Under the pieces are notes generated by a model that was given only the letters and a program-made list of their open reading frames with translations, had not been told where the DNA came from and did not search any database. Of a stretch of 64,000 bases of DNA, positions 42,469 to 52,805 are shown piece by piece. The DNA is from Fusobacterium sp. FSA-380-WT-3A. GTDB taxonomy: Bacteria > Fusobacteriota > Fusobacteriia > Fusobacteriales > Fusobacteriaceae. How positions within the stretch are numbered: position 1 is the stretch's first letter; each line of letters opens with the position of its first letter. Location of the stretch: contig NZ_JABAFQ010000009.1 in NCBI RefSeq assembly GCF_012843705.1, positions 1-64,000 on the forward strand, in the 5' to 3' direction. Both the position numbers and the translations under genes were made by a program.

Positions 42469-44784
42469 CTAGTTTTGTTTAAAAACTAACTTCTCAACAT
42501 CATCATAAGTTTTAGCATAATGAATTGTAATATCTTTTTTGACTTCTGCTGGAATTTCATCAGCATCCACTCTATTGTCTTCTGGTAATATTACTTCTCT
42601 TATGCCAGCTCTATAAGCCCCTATAACTTTTTCCTTAACTCCTCCTATAGCTAACACTTCTCCTGTTATAGTAATTTCTCCTGTCATAGCTATATCTTGT
42701 CTTATTTCTCTACCTGTTAAAACTGATAATATTGCTGTAGTAATAGTAATCCCTGCTGATGGTCCATCTTTTGGAGTAGCTCCTTCTGGGAAATGTAAAT
42801 GAATATTTTTATTTTCTAAGAAATCTTTTTCATCAATATTATATTTTTTAAAATTAGATTTTACATAAGTAAATGCAACTTCTCCAGATTCTTTCATTAC
42901 ATTTCCTAAAGTTCCTGTTAAACTTAATTGTCCTTTTCCAGGTATTAATACTCCTTGAACCTCTAATGTAACTCCACCTACTGAAGTCCAAGCAAGTCCA
43001 TTAACTATTCCTACTTTATACTCTTTTTCTTTTAATTTTTCAGGTCTAAATTTAGGTTTTCCTAAATATTTTTCAAGATTATTTATATTAATAGTTAATT
43101 TATCAATTTTTTCTTTAACTACTTTTCTAGCAATTTTTCTATATAATGAGTTTATTTCTCTTTTTAAATTTCTTACTCCAGCTTCTCTTGTATATTCATT
43201 TATAATTTTTAATATAACTTTATCTGAAATAGAAATTTTTATATCTTTTAATCCATTTTCTTCTTGAATTTGTTTAATTAAATATTTTTGAGCTATATGT
43301 AATTTTTCATATTCTGTATATGAAGAAAGATGAATTATCTCCATTCTATCAATTAATGGACCAGGTATATTTCTTAAATCATTAGCTGTTCCTAAGAAAA
43401 ATACTTCTGATAAATCAAATGGCACATCTACATAGTGGTCTTCAAAATGGATATTTTGCTCAGGGTCTAATACCTCTAACATTGCTGAAGCTGGGTCTCC
43501 TTTAAAATCACTTGCCATTTTATCTAGCTCATCTAATAAAATAAATGGATTTTTAGTTCCAGCTAATTTCATAGCTTTCATTATTCTTCCTGGCATAGAA
43601 CCAATATATGTTCTTCTATGCCCTCTTATTTCAGCTTCATCTCTAACTCCACCTAAAGAAACCCTTACAAATTTTCTTCCCATAGCTTCAGCTATTGATT
43701 TAGCTATTGATGTTTTTCCTACTCCTGGAGGTCCAACAAGACAAATTATTGTTCCTCTCATTTTTGGATTTAATTGTTTTACAGCTAAATAATCTAGTAT
43801 TCTATCTTTTACTTCTTTTAAACCATAGTGGTCTCTATCTAATATTTCAGCAGCTTTTTCTATATCTAAAATATCTTTTGTCATTTTTTTCCATGGTAAA
43901 TCTAAAAGAACATCTATATAGTTTCTTGAAACAGAAGCTTCAGCTGAAAAAGCTGGCATTTTACTCATTTTCTTTAATTCTTCATCAATTTTTTTCTTTA
44001 CTTCAGCTGGTAATTTAGCCTTTTCAATTTTTTCTTTTAAATCAGAATTTTCTTCTTCTGGAGTATAATCATGAATCTCATCTTTCATAGCATTTATTTT
44101 TTCTCTTATATAATATGCCTTTTGAGCTTCATTCATTTTATTTCTTACTTTATCTTCTACTTTTTTCTCAATTTCATTAATTTCAATCTCTTTTGATAAT
44201 ATATCAAGAATTAAATATCCTCTTTCTTTTGTATCAAAGCTTTCTAATATTCTTTGTTTTTCTTGATTATCTATATAAAGATTATTAGCTATAATATCTA
44301 ATGCTCCATTGATATCTTTTGTAGATTTTAAATTGATTAAAAGTTCTGGTAAAACTTTTCCACCTAATTTACTATATCTTTCAAAATATTCTAAAACTTT
44401 TCTATACACAGCAGTTGTTTCTTTATTTTCTGTGTTTACACATTCTATTATTGAGTATTCAGCTTCATATTCTCCATCAACTTCTCTAGGATTTATAATT
44501 GTTACTCTGTTTTCAGCTTCTACTAATAATTTTATTGTATTATTTGGCATCTTTACAGTTTGTAATATGTTAACTATTACTCCTATATCATAGACATCCT
44601 TTGGTAATTCTGGATTTTCTACTAAAGAATCTTTTTGCATACCAAATAACATTTTACTATCTTCATTGTCCATAACTCTTTCAAGAGTTTTTATACTTTT
44701 ATCTCTTCCAACATATACAGGAGTTACTACTCCAGGGAAGATAACTAAATCTCTAGTGGGTAAAAACGGTAATTTATTGTTCAA
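42469..44784 (-). CDS. lon: ATP-dependent protease Lon
   Basis: Lon degrades unfolded and regulatory proteins in the cytoplasm. The N-terminal LON domain starts [13 protein letters not shown]. The AAA+ module has Walker [10 protein letters not shown] near 350 and [10 protein letters not shown] as Walker B. The C-terminal protease has the Ser of [11 protein letters not shown] near 675 and a later Lys in [12 protein letters not shown], the Ser-Lys dyad. 771 residues, normal for LonA. It overlaps the end of clpX by 11 bases and is followed by engB. Confidence 0.97.
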   Translation of the reverse strand: MNNKLPFLPTRDLVIFPGVVTPVYVGRDKSIKTLERVMDNEDSKMLFGMQKDSLVENPELPKDVYDIGVIVNILQTVKMPNNTIKLLVEAENRVTIINPREVDGEYEAEYSIIECVNTENKETTAVYRKVLEYFERYSKLGGKVLPELLINLKSTKDINGALDIIANNLYIDNQEKQRILESFDTKERGYLILDILSKEIEINEIEKKVEDKVRNKMNEAQKAYYIREKINAMKDEIHDYTPEEENSDLKEKIEKAKLPAEVKKKIDEELKKMSKMPAFSAEASVSRNYIDVLLDLPWKKMTKDILDIEKAAEILDRDHYGLKEVKDRILDYLAVKQLNPKMRGTIICLVGPPGVGKTSIAKSIAEAMGRKFVRVSLGGVRDEAEIRGHRRTYIGSMPGRIMKAMKLAGTKNPFILLDELDKMASDFKGDPASAMLEVLDPEQNIHFEDHYVDVPFDLSEVFFLGTANDLRNIPGPLIDRMEIIHLSSYTEYEKLHIAQKYLIKQIQEENGLKDIKISISDKVILKIINEYTREAGVRNLKREINSLYRKIARKVVKEKIDKLTININNLEKYLGKPKFRPEKLKEKEYKVGIVNGLAWTSVGGVTLEVQGVLIPGKGQLSLTGTLGNVMKESGEVAFTYVKSNFKKYNIDEKDFLENKNIHLHFPEGATPKDGPSAGITITTAILSVLTGREIRQDIAMTGEITITGEVLAIGGVKEKVIGAYRAGIREVILPEDNRVDADEIPAEVKKDITIHYAKTYDDVEKLVFKQN

Positions 44785-46033
44785 TAGTTTCTCCTCCTCT
44801 TTTTATAATTTTTACTTTTTGATAGTCATCAAGGCTATCTACATCAACAATAACTTTTTCTACATCTTTCATAGATGGTATCTCAAACATAAGTTCCATC
44901 ATAGTATTTTCTAATATAGCTCTAAGCCCTCTAGCTCCTATTTTTCTAGCTAAAGCTCTTTTTGCTACCTCTCTTAAAGCTTCTTCTGTTATTTCTAACT
45001 GAATATTTTCCATTTCAAAGAATTTCTTATATTGTTTTACTATGGCATTTTTTGGTTCCACTAATATTTTTAATAAAATATCTTCACTTAAGTTTTCTAA
45101 AGTTGTAATAAGTGGTAATCTTCCTACTAATTCAGGTATAATTCCTCTTTTTACTAAATCTTCTGGAGTTACTTTTGCAAATACTTTTCCCTCTTCTCCA
45201 GCTTTTTTTTTACTTACATCTCCACCAAATCCCATATTTTTATTTAAAGTTCTCTTATTGATAACTTTTTCTAATCCTTCAAAAGCTCCACCAACTATAA
45301 ATAAAATATTTTTAGTATCTATTTCTATAAGTGGTTGGTTTGGATGTTTTCTTCCACCTTGTGGAGGTACTTGAGCCTTTGTTCCCTCAATTATTTTCAA
45401 AAGAGCTTGTTGTACTCCCTCTCCTGAAACATCTCTTGTTATTGAAACATTTTCAGATTTTCTTGCTATCTTATCTATTTCATCTATAAAAACTATTCCT
45501 TTTTCTGCTGCTTCTACATTATAATCAGCTGCTTGTAAAAGTCTTACTAAAACATTTTCTACATCATCTCCAACATATCCAGCTTCTGTAAGTGTAGTGG
45601 CATCAGCTATAGCAAAAGGTAAATTTAATATTTTAGCCAAAGTTTGAGCCATTAAAGTTTTTCCAGAACCTGTAGGTCCTATTATTAATACATTAGATTT
45701 TTGTAATTCTATGTCTTTTGAATTATTTTCTTCTAAGTTTTTTATTCTTTTATAGTGATTATATACAGCAACAGATAAAACTTTTTTAGTTTCCTCTTGT
45801 CCAATTACATATTCATCTAATTTAGCTTTTATCTCTTTTGGGGTAAGTATCTCTGTTTTAGTAACATTGTTAGTTTTTACATCTTCTAAATCTATATCAT
45901 CTTCTGGATATAATATATCATAACAAGTTTCTATACAATTATCACAAATATATACTCCATCTTTACCTGAGAAAAGTTCATTAACTTCACTTTGAGGTCT
46001 TCCACAAAAAGAGCAAACAGGTTTTTTATCCAT
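44774..46033 (-). CDS. clpX: ClpX ATPase of the Clp protease
   Basis: ClpX unfolds substrates and passes them to ClpP. The zinc-binding domain has Cys at 7, 10, 30 and 33 (CSFC ... CDNC). Walker A GPTGSGKT, the Walker [12 protein letters not shown] and the pore region GYVGDDVEN are all clear, as is GFGGDV for ClpP docking. 419 residues, normal. It lies between clpP and lon, with GGTGAT upstream of the ATG. Confidence 0.97.
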   Translation of the reverse strand: MDKKPVCSFCGRPQSEVNELFSGKDGVYICDNCIETCYDILYPEDDIDLEDVKTNNVTKTEILTPKEIKAKLDEYVIGQEETKKVLSVAVYNHYKRIKNLEENNSKDIELQKSNVLIIGPTGSGKTLMAQTLAKILNLPFAIADATTLTEAGYVGDDVENVLVRLLQAADYNVEAAEKGIVFIDEIDKIARKSENVSITRDVSGEGVQQALLKIIEGTKAQVPPQGGRKHPNQPLIEIDTKNILFIVGGAFEGLEKVINKRTLNKNMGFGGDVSKKKAGEEGKVFAKVTPEDLVKRGIIPELVGRLPLITTLENLSEDILLKILVEPKNAIVKQYKKFFEMENIQLEITEEALREVAKRALARKIGARGLRAILENTMMELMFEIPSMKDVEKVIVDVDSLDDYQKVKIIKRGGETIEQ

Positions 46034-46050
46034 TATATCACCTCTTTCTC

Positions 46051-46632
46051 CTAATCTCTACTAGTAAATACCTTATCAATAATTCCATATTCTAAAGCTT
46101 CAGAAGCTGTCATAAAATTATCTCTTTCAGTATCTTTAAGTATTTCTTCCTTTGTTTTTCCACAATTTTTAGCTAAAATTTCACTTAATTTATCTTTTAT
46201 TTTTAATATCTCTTTAGCTTGAATTTCTATATCTGTAGCTTGTCCTTGAGCACCACCTAAAGGTTGATGTATCATTACTCTTGAATTTGGAAGTGCATAT
46301 CTCTTTCCTTTAGCCCCAGCTGATAAAAGAAAAGCTCCCATACTAGCTGCTTGTCCTATACATACAGTCTGTACATCTGGTTTTATATAATTCATTGTAT
46401 CATATATTGCCATTCCTGAAGTTATAACTCCACCTGGACTATTTATATACATAGTAATATCTTTTTCAGAGTCTTCTGCCTCTAAAAATAATAATTGGGC
46501 TACAATAGCATTAGCTACATTATCATTTATCTCTGTTCCTAAAAATATTATTCTATCTTTTAGAAGTCTTGAATATATATCATAAGATCTTTCTCCATAA
46601 CTTGTATTTTCTATAACTATTGGATTATACAT
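46051..46632 (-). CDS. clpP: ATP-dependent Clp protease proteolytic subunit
   Basis: ClpP is the serine-protease chamber that pairs with ClpX. The catalytic triad is Ser97 (GQAASMGAF), His122 (RVMIHQP) and Asp171 (DTERDNFM). The start is put at the ATG at 46632, preceded by AAGGAGG; an upstream in-frame start at 46686 would run through the intergenic hairpins. The product of 193 residues is standard. Order tig-clpP-clpX-lon matches the Escherichia coli cluster. Confidence 0.97.
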   Translation of the reverse strand: MYNPIVIENTSYGERSYDIYSRLLKDRIIFLGTEINDNVANAIVAQLLFLEAEDSEKDITMYINSPGGVITSGMAIYDTMNYIKPDVQTVCIGQAASMGAFLLSAGAKGKRYALPNSRVMIHQPLGGAQGQATDIEIQAKEILKIKDKLSEILAKNCGKTKEEILKDTERDNFMTASEALEYGIIDKVFTSRD

Positions 46633-46659
46633 ATTTAACCTCCTTTTTATCTTTAGGCA

Positions 46660-46717
46660 AAAGATAAAAGTATTTTTATCTTTCACTTAAAGGGACATTG
46701 GAGATAGTCCAATGTCC
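46660..46717 (-). terminator. Paired hairpins between tig and clpP
   Basis: Two stems lie in this gap. GGACATTGGA (46693-46702) pairs with TCCAATGTCC (46708-46717), right after the tig stop. AAAGATAAAA (46660-46669) pairs with TTTTATCTTT (46674-46683), next to the clpP ribosome site. Neither has a strong T run, so partial termination or mRNA protection is as likely as a full stop. Confidence 0.45.
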
Positions 46718-46725
46718 TAATAAAA

Positions 46726-48012
46726 TTATTTTGCGTTAGCAACAATGAAATCGATAGCTTTATTTAAGATGATTTCATTTTTTACATTAATTTCAAAGTT
46801 TTCAAAGTTTTTATTTTTTACTAACTCTTCTTTTAATGATTCAGCTGTCATTCCATACATTTTAGCTATATCTTCCATTTTGTTGTTAAATTCTTCTTCA
46901 GTAGCTTCGATTTTTTCAGTTTCAGCTATTTTATCAAGAATTATATCCATTTTAACTTTGCTTTCGCTCATTGGAGCTAATTGATTAAATATAGCTTCGT
47001 GAGTCATTCCTGTCATTGATAAGTAAGATTTTAAATCCATTCCTTGAGCCATTAATTGTTGCTCTAATTCTGCTAATCTTCCTTCAACTTCTCTGTAAAC
47101 TAAAGATCTAGGTACTTCAAAGTTTGTTCCTTCTACAACTTTCTTTAATAAAGCTGCTCTGTATTGATTTTTAGCATTTTCAGTTTCTCTTTTTTCAACA
47201 TCTTCTCTTGTTTTTGCTTTCATATCTTCAACAGATTCATATCCTAAAGTTTTAGCAAATTCATCATTTAATTCAGGAACTTTATCAAATTTTATAGCTT
47301 TAACTTTTACTTTGAATACAGCAGGTTTTCCAGCTAATTCTTTTGAATGATATTGCTCAGGGAAAGTAACATTAACTTCTCCTTCTTGTCCTATTTCATA
47401 TCCTACTAATTGGTCTTCAAAAGTATCTATGAAAGAGTGGCTTCCTAACTCTAACATGTGAGTGTCAGCTTTTCCTCCTTCAAATGGAACTCCGTCAATA
47501 AATCCTTCAAATGATAATTCTACTGTATCTCCCATTTGAGCTTTGTGTCCAGCTTCATAATCAGTTAAAGTTGATTTTCTTTTTAAGATGTTTTGGATTT
47601 CAGTATCTAATCTTTCATCAGTCATTTGGAATTCAACTTTTTCAGCTTCTAATCCTTTATATTGTCCTAATTCAAATTCTGGGAATACATCTACATGTAC
47701 TATTAATGTAGCTTCTTCTTGAACTTTTAAGCTTCCATTGTATAATGGACTTACAGGTTTTAAGTTTTCATTTTTTATAACTTCACCAAAGAATTTTTTT
47801 ATGATTTCATCACAAACTTGGTCTTCAGTTTCTTTAGCATATTTAGCTTTGATTTGCTCTAATGGAGCATGTCCTTTTCTGAATCCTGGGATTTCAACAT
47901 CCTTTTGAGCTTTTGTTAATACAGCTCCTTCAATTGGATTGTACTCTTCTTTAGTTAAAGTCATTGTAACTTCTAAAGCAGATTTTTCTAGTTTTTTAAT
48001 TTCGTATTTCAT
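46726..48012 (-). CDS. tig: Trigger factor
   Basis: Ribosome-bound chaperone and peptidyl-prolyl isomerase. The N-terminal ribosome-binding domain has GFRKGHAPLEQI, the signature GFRKGxxP loop. A FKBP-like domain (about 150-235) includes GDTVELSFEGFIDGVPFEGG. The C-terminal helical arms hold substrates. 428 residues, normal. It stands between recJ and clpP, on the same strand; codons in this gene look slightly less AT-biased, as expected for a highly expressed protein. Confidence 0.97.
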   Translation of the reverse strand: MKYEIKKLEKSALEVTMTLTKEEYNPIEGAVLTKAQKDVEIPGFRKGHAPLEQIKAKYAKETEDQVCDEIIKKFFGEVIKNENLKPVSPLYNGSLKVQEEATLIVHVDVFPEFELGQYKGLEAEKVEFQMTDERLDTEIQNILKRKSTLTDYEAGHKAQMGDTVELSFEGFIDGVPFEGGKADTHMLELGSHSFIDTFEDQLVGYEIGQEGEVNVTFPEQYHSKELAGKPAVFKVKVKAIKFDKVPELNDEFAKTLGYESVEDMKAKTREDVEKRETENAKNQYRAALLKKVVEGTNFEVPRSLVYREVEGRLAELEQQLMAQGMDLKSYLSMTGMTHEAIFNQLAPMSESKVKMDIILDKIAETEKIEATEEEFNNKMEDIAKMYGMTAESLKEELVKNKNFENFEINVKNEIILNKAIDFIVANAK

Positions 48013-48042
48013 TTTTCCTCCTTAGTTTTTTATATAAAACTT

Positions 48043-49737
48043 TTATATTTGCTTTATACTTTTAATCCTGATATTATACCTATCTTTTCCTTTGATATTT
48101 ATCTTTTCAGGATAATAAACTATTTTTACTTTTTTATCTAAATCTATATCTTTAATTTCATTTGAAAGATTGAAAGCTATAAATGAAAATTCTTTTCCCT
48201 CTTTTTCTAACATTCCATTAAAATGTCTATCTTCAACACCAAATTTTTCTATCCATTTTATTTTTATATTTTCATCTAAAAATAAGGGTTGTAAATTTTC
48301 AAGTCCATATGGAGAAAGTTTTTTCATATCTTGAATCAATTCTTCGTCTATAGAAGTTACTGATAATTTCATATCCACTTCTATAATTTTTTCTTCTTTC
48401 TCCTTATCTATCTTTTCAATCTCTTTTGAAAACATCTCTTCTATTTCTGGTAAATCTTCTGTTCTAGCTATAAATCCTGCTGCTAAATCATGACCACCAT
48501 ATCTTACTAATTTTTCTTTTATCTTTGTAAATATATTAAAAATATTTATCCCTGCTACACTTCTACATGAAGCTTTTCCAACTCCATTTCCTGTAGCAAT
48601 CAAAATAACTGGTAATCTATATTTTATCGAAAGTCTTGATGAAACTACTCCAATTACACCTGGATGCCATTCTTCTGAAGTTAAAAAGATATATTTTAAA
48701 TTCTTATAATCAGATTTTTGCTTTAAAAACTCTATTGCTTCATCATAGATTTTTTTCTCTAATTTTCTTCTAATCTTATTCATCTTTTTCATTTCTTCAA
48801 TGATATTATATATTTTAAATTCGTCTTCTTCTATAAAAAAGTCAGCTCCTACTTTTGACACTCCTATTCTTCCTAAAGAATTTATAAGTGGAGATATAAA
48901 ATAACTTACATCTGTAGTAGTAATATTTTTATTTTGGAATTTAAGATATTTTAAAAGATAAATAAGTCCTTTTACTTTGGTATTTTTAAGATTTTTTAAT
49001 CCATTACTTATTATTATTCTATTTTCATCTATCATAGGAACAACATCAGCTACTGTCCCTATCATAACTATATCTAAATACTTATATAATATATCTTCAG
49101 ATTTGCCTAATTTTATTAGTAGAGCTTGTGCTAATTTTAAAGCTACTCCTGCTCCTGAAAGGTACTTAAACTTATAATTTTCACTTAATTTTGGATTTAT
49201 CATTATGTATTCTTCATCAAACTTATCCTTTACAGATTTATGATGGTCTGTAACAATGATATCTATTCCAATACTCTTAGCATATCTTATATCGTCAATG
49301 GAATTAGCTCCTGTATCTACAGTAATAACCAATTTTCCATCTCTTTTTCTCATATAATCAGCTGTTTTTTTATCAAAACCATAAGTTTCTTCCATACGAC
49401 TAGGAATATAATAACCTGTATCTATTCCTACTTCTCTAAATACTCTCACTAGGAAAGAGGCTGCACTTATTCCGTCTACATCATAATCTCCATAAATATA
49501 TACTTTTTCATTTCTATTCTTTTTTTCTATGATTTTTTCAACAGCTTCTTCCATTTTTTCAAAATCAAATGGGTTTCTAAGTAATGACATACTTGAATCA
49601 ATAAATTTTTCTACTTCGTTTTTTTCTGAAATTTTCTTATTTAACAAAAGTTTGGTTAAAATTTTTGATGTTTTCCACTCTCTTGATTTTTCTTCTATGA
49701 TAGAATCTGATACTTCACTTAACTTCCATATCATCAT
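48043..49737 (-). CDS. recJ: Single-stranded-DNA-specific exonuclease RecJ
   Basis: RecJ degrades 5' ends of single-stranded DNA in recombination and repair. DHH motifs: IYGDYDVDGISAASFL, TVDTGANS, VTDHHKS near residue 170, and MIGTVADVVPM. The DHHA1 domain has RYGGHDLAAGF near 435, and an OB-like end follows. 564 residues is typical for the short bacterial form. It starts at ATG 49737, 9 bases after rbfA. Confidence 0.94.
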   Translation of the reverse strand: MMIWKLSEVSDSIIEEKSREWKTSKILTKLLLNKKISEKNEVEKFIDSSMSLLRNPFDFEKMEEAVEKIIEKKNRNEKVYIYGDYDVDGISAASFLVRVFREVGIDTGYYIPSRMEETYGFDKKTADYMRKRDGKLVITVDTGANSIDDIRYAKSIGIDIIVTDHHKSVKDKFDEEYIMINPKLSENYKFKYLSGAGVALKLAQALLIKLGKSEDILYKYLDIVMIGTVADVVPMIDENRIIISNGLKNLKNTKVKGLIYLLKYLKFQNKNITTTDVSYFISPLINSLGRIGVSKVGADFFIEEDEFKIYNIIEEMKKMNKIRRKLEKKIYDEAIEFLKQKSDYKNLKYIFLTSEEWHPGVIGVVSSRLSIKYRLPVILIATGNGVGKASCRSVAGINIFNIFTKIKEKLVRYGGHDLAAGFIARTEDLPEIEEMFSKEIEKIDKEKEEKIIEVDMKLSVTSIDEELIQDMKKLSPYGLENLQPLFLDENIKIKWIEKFGVEDRHFNGMLEKEGKEFSFIAFNLSNEIKDIDLDKKVKIVYYPEKINIKGKDRYNIRIKSIKQI

Positions 49738-49746
49738 CTATCATTC

Positions 49747-50109
49747 CTATTCCTGTTGAATTTTCAAATCATCTAATAACTTTGAAATTTTAACAGCATA
49801 TTCTATTGAATCATCTATTTTTACTCTAACTTCTGGTACATATCTTAAGGCTAATTCTTCTGATATTTTTTTTCTTAAAAATCCCTTTATTTCATTAAGT
49901 CCTTCTTCAACCTTTGCTTTATTTACTTCGCTATTTTCATTTGAATATATAGTAAAATATAAATCAGCAAACTTTAAATCTTCTGTTACTCTAACTTTTA
50001 CTAAAGAAACTAATCCTTTTACTTTTGGGTTTTTTACATCCTCTAGTAAAGTTTTTGATATAACTCTTAGTACTTCTTTTTCTATTGCTGCTAATCTTTG
50101 TTTTCTCAT
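49747..50109 (-). CDS. rbfA: 30S ribosome-binding factor A
   Basis: RbfA binds the 30S subunit and helps 16S rRNA 5' maturation, notably in cold. The protein begins RKQRLAAIEKEVLRVISKTL and holds VKGLVSLVKVRVTEDLKFADLYFT, the KH-type core, then RYVPEVRVKIDDSIE. The start at 50109 has AGGAG nine bases before it; the earlier ATG at 50118 touches that site. 120 residues. It follows infB, the usual order. Confidence 0.95.
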   Translation of the reverse strand: MRKQRLAAIEKEVLRVISKTLLEDVKNPKVKGLVSLVKVRVTEDLKFADLYFTIYSNENSEVNKAKVEEGLNEIKGFLRKKISEELALRYVPEVRVKIDDSIEYAVKISKLLDDLKIQQE

Positions 50110-50137
50110 GGTTATCATCTCCTTTACTAGGCTTTCA

Positions 50138-52267
50138 TTACTTAGTTAAAGTTCTTTTTACTTCAACCATGTCAAAGGCTTCAACTATATCTCCATCTTT
50201 GATATCATTAAAGTTTTCTATTCCAAGACCACATTCTTGTCCTGCTACAACCTCTTTTGCATCATCTTTAAATCTCTTAAGTGATGCTAACTTTCCTTCA
50301 TAAACTATAGTTCCATTTCTTACTATTCTTATATTAGAATCTCTTCTAACTTTTCCGTCTACAACTACACAACCAGCTACATTTCCAACTTTAGCAACTT
50401 TAAAGATTTGTTTTATCTCTATTCTTCCTAGATATTGTTCTTTATATTCTGGTTTTAACATTCCTGTTAAAGCTTTTTCAATATCTTCTATAATTTCATA
50501 AATAATTGAAGATGTTCTAACTTCTATTCCAGAAGTTTCTGCTTCTTTTATAGCTTTTGTTGTAGGTCTAACATTAAATCCTATTATAATTGCTTGTGAT
50601 ACTTCAGCAAGTTTTATGTCACTTTCTGTAATAGCTCCTGGAGCTGATTGAATAACATTAACAGCTACTTCATTATTATTTAATTTCATTAATGAATCTT
50701 TAAGAGCTTGAGCTGAACCTTTAGAATCTGCCCTTATAACTAAGTTAAGTTCTTTAACTTCTTGATTTTCTAAGCTTTCTGATAATGACTCAAGAGTTAT
50801 TGTTCTCTTAGATTGCTCCCCTAATCTTCTCTCTTTAGCCATTTCTTCAACTATTCTCTTAGCATGTTGTTCGTTTTGAATTACATAAACAGTATCTCCT
50901 GCTTCTGGAACACTGTTGAATCCTATAATCTCTACAGGTTGAGACATTTCTCCTCTATTTATTTTATTTCCTTTATCATCTATAATTGCTCTTACTTTTC
51001 CATAAGATTCTCCAGCAACTACAACATCACCTATTTTAATATTTCCCTCTTGGATTAATATGTCAGCTACTGGACCTACTTTAGAATCTAATTTTGATTC
51101 AAGAACAACAGCCTTTCCTCTTTTCTTAGGGTTAGCTTTTAATTCAAGAATTTCTGCTGTAATAAGTATTGTTTCTAATAAAACATCTAAATTTATCTTA
51201 GCTTTTGCTGAAACTTCTACAAATTCAACATCTCCTCCCCATTCAACAGAAACAAGTTCATGTTCCATTAACTCTTGTTTTACTCTCATAGGGTTAGCTT
51301 CAGGTTTATCAATTTTGTTTATAGCTACAATTATTGGTACTCCAGCTGCTTTGGCATGGGAAATAGCTTCAATTGTTTGAGGCATTACTCCATCATCTGC
51401 TGCTACTACAAGAATTGCTATATCTGTTACTTGAGCTCCTCTTGCTCTCATATCTGTAAAAGCTTCGTGTCCTGGAGTGTCAACAAATGTTATTTTCTTT
51501 CCATTTTTTACAACTTGGTAAGCTCCGATTTTTTGAGTTATTCCTCCAGCTTCCCCTTCAACTACTTGTGTACTTCTAATAGCATCAAGTAATGAAGTTT
51601 TTCCATGGTCAACATGTCCCATAATTGTAATAACAGGAGCTCTCTCTTCTAAATCAGACTCTTTATCTTCTATTTCAAGAGCAAATTTATCTCCGAAAGC
51701 TAATTCTTCTTGTTCTTCTTCCTCTACTAATACATCATAATCAGCTGCTATTTCTTCAGCTAATTCAATACTTAAAGGACTATTTATTGTAAACATTTTT
51801 CCTTTTAGAAATAATTTTTTAATTATTTCTGAACTGTTTACATTTAATTTTTCAGCAAAATCACCTAAAGTCATTTCACCTTTCATTTTTATGATTTTTA
51901 TTCCATCTTCTTCGACTACTTTTCCAACTTCAGTATCAGCTTTTTTTACAACAAAATCTGTTCTTCTTCCTTTTTTCTTCTTCTTATTTTTTTCTTTTCT
52001 ATCATCATCAGAAGAATCATCATTATTCTTTTTATTTTTCATATTTTTATTTTTAGATTTTTTCTTCTTCTTATGTTCTACTACTTCGTCATCTTCTTCT
52101 GGTTCTTCTTTAACAAAGTGATTTTTTATTTTATCAACTTGTTCTTCTGTAAGTCCTGCTAAATGAGATGTCACCTCTATCCCTAATTCTTGAAGTAAAT
52201 TTAAGAAATCTTTATTTCCCATCTCATATTTTTTTGCCAACTCATGTACCCTTACTTTACCTACCAT
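50138..52267 (-). CDS. infB: Translation initiation factor IF-2
   Basis: IF-2 brings fMet-tRNA to the 30S subunit. The N-terminus (about 5-50) is the IF2 N-domain (VRVHELAKKYEMGNKDFLNLL), then a Lys-rich linker (about 60-110), then the G domain with GHVDHGKTS near 215, DTPGHEAFT, NKIDKPEAN and SAKAKI. Domains II-IV follow. 709 residues: the linker is short, as in Bacillus. It lies between the YlxR-YlxQ gene and rbfA. Confidence 0.97.
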   Translation of the reverse strand: MVGKVRVHELAKKYEMGNKDFLNLLQELGIEVTSHLAGLTEEQVDKIKNHFVKEEPEEDDEVVEHKKKKKSKNKNMKNKKNNDDSSDDDRKEKNKKKKKGRRTDFVVKKADTEVGKVVEEDGIKIIKMKGEMTLGDFAEKLNVNSSEIIKKLFLKGKMFTINSPLSIELAEEIAADYDVLVEEEEQEELAFGDKFALEIEDKESDLEERAPVITIMGHVDHGKTSLLDAIRSTQVVEGEAGGITQKIGAYQVVKNGKKITFVDTPGHEAFTDMRARGAQVTDIAILVVAADDGVMPQTIEAISHAKAAGVPIIVAINKIDKPEANPMRVKQELMEHELVSVEWGGDVEFVEVSAKAKINLDVLLETILITAEILELKANPKKRGKAVVLESKLDSKVGPVADILIQEGNIKIGDVVVAGESYGKVRAIIDDKGNKINRGEMSQPVEIIGFNSVPEAGDTVYVIQNEQHAKRIVEEMAKERRLGEQSKRTITLESLSESLENQEVKELNLVIRADSKGSAQALKDSLMKLNNNEVAVNVIQSAPGAITESDIKLAEVSQAIIIGFNVRPTTKAIKEAETSGIEVRTSSIIYEIIEDIEKALTGMLKPEYKEQYLGRIEIKQIFKVAKVGNVAGCVVVDGKVRRDSNIRIVRNGTIVYEGKLASLKRFKDDAKEVVAGQECGLGIENFNDIKDGDIVEAFDMVEVKRTLTK

Positions 52268-52277
52268 TTATACCTCC

Positions 52278-52805
52278 TTACTTACTGTTTTCAATAAGTC
52301 CTCGAGCTACCTTCTTATTTTTTATGGCAATGACATTAATTTCATCTTTTCCAAATATCTCTCCTAACTGATTCTTATTTCCATAATGTACATAAGAGAT
52401 ATTTTTTTCTTTCAACTTATCTATAAGTTTTCTATTATTTCTTTCACTTATATCTGTTGCAATTACTACAAAATTTATTTTTTCTATTTCTTCTAATATC
52501 ATATTTATTCCAAAAACAAGCTCTTGTGAGTTTTTCATTGCTTTTAGAATCTTAAGGTAATCCTTTGACTCTTTTTTTAATAAATTAACCATTTTTAAAA
52601 GGTCTTCTATTGAAACCTTTATCTTTTTATGTTTTGAAAGTCTATTAAGACAATTATGTTCCTTACAAATATATTGTCCCCTAGACTGAACTATTTGTTT
52701 TTCATCTAAAATATAAATCCCATCTTTTTCTACTATTCTAAAAAGTTGTGATTTTTCTTTCTTAGCTCTACAAATTATACAAGTTCTTTCAGGCTGATTA
52801 CTCAT
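52278..52805 (-). CDS. Fused YlxR (RnpM) - YlxQ (L7Ae-like) protein
   Basis: In Bacillus the nusA operon has two small genes, ylxR and ylxQ, between nusA and infB; here one 175-residue protein takes their place. The N-terminal part (1-80) is YlxR/DUF448: RTCIICRAKKEK and SRGQYICKEHNC with the Cys pattern of the family. The rest (about 83-175) is an L7Ae-like RNA-binding domain: MKNSQELVFGINM, FVVIATDISERNNRKL, KNQLGEIFGKDEINVIAIKNKK. YlxR (RnpM) is reported to bind RNase P RNA in Bacillus; L7Ae folds bind K-turn RNA. It overlaps the nusA stop by 8 bases. Confidence 0.82.
   Translation of the reverse strand: MSNQPERTCIICRAKKEKSQLFRIVEKDGIYILDEKQIVQSRGQYICKEHNCLNRLSKHKKIKVSIEDLLKMVNLLKKESKDYLKILKAMKNSQELVFGINMILEEIEKINFVVIATDISERNNRKLIDKLKEKNISYVHYGNKNQLGEIFGKDEINVIAIKNKKVARGLIENSK

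Noticed and set aside
51891..52121. Ser/Phe-rich frame opposite the infB linker
   Set aside because: It mirrors the Lys/Glu-rich linker of IF-2 and has no start signal; not a gene.
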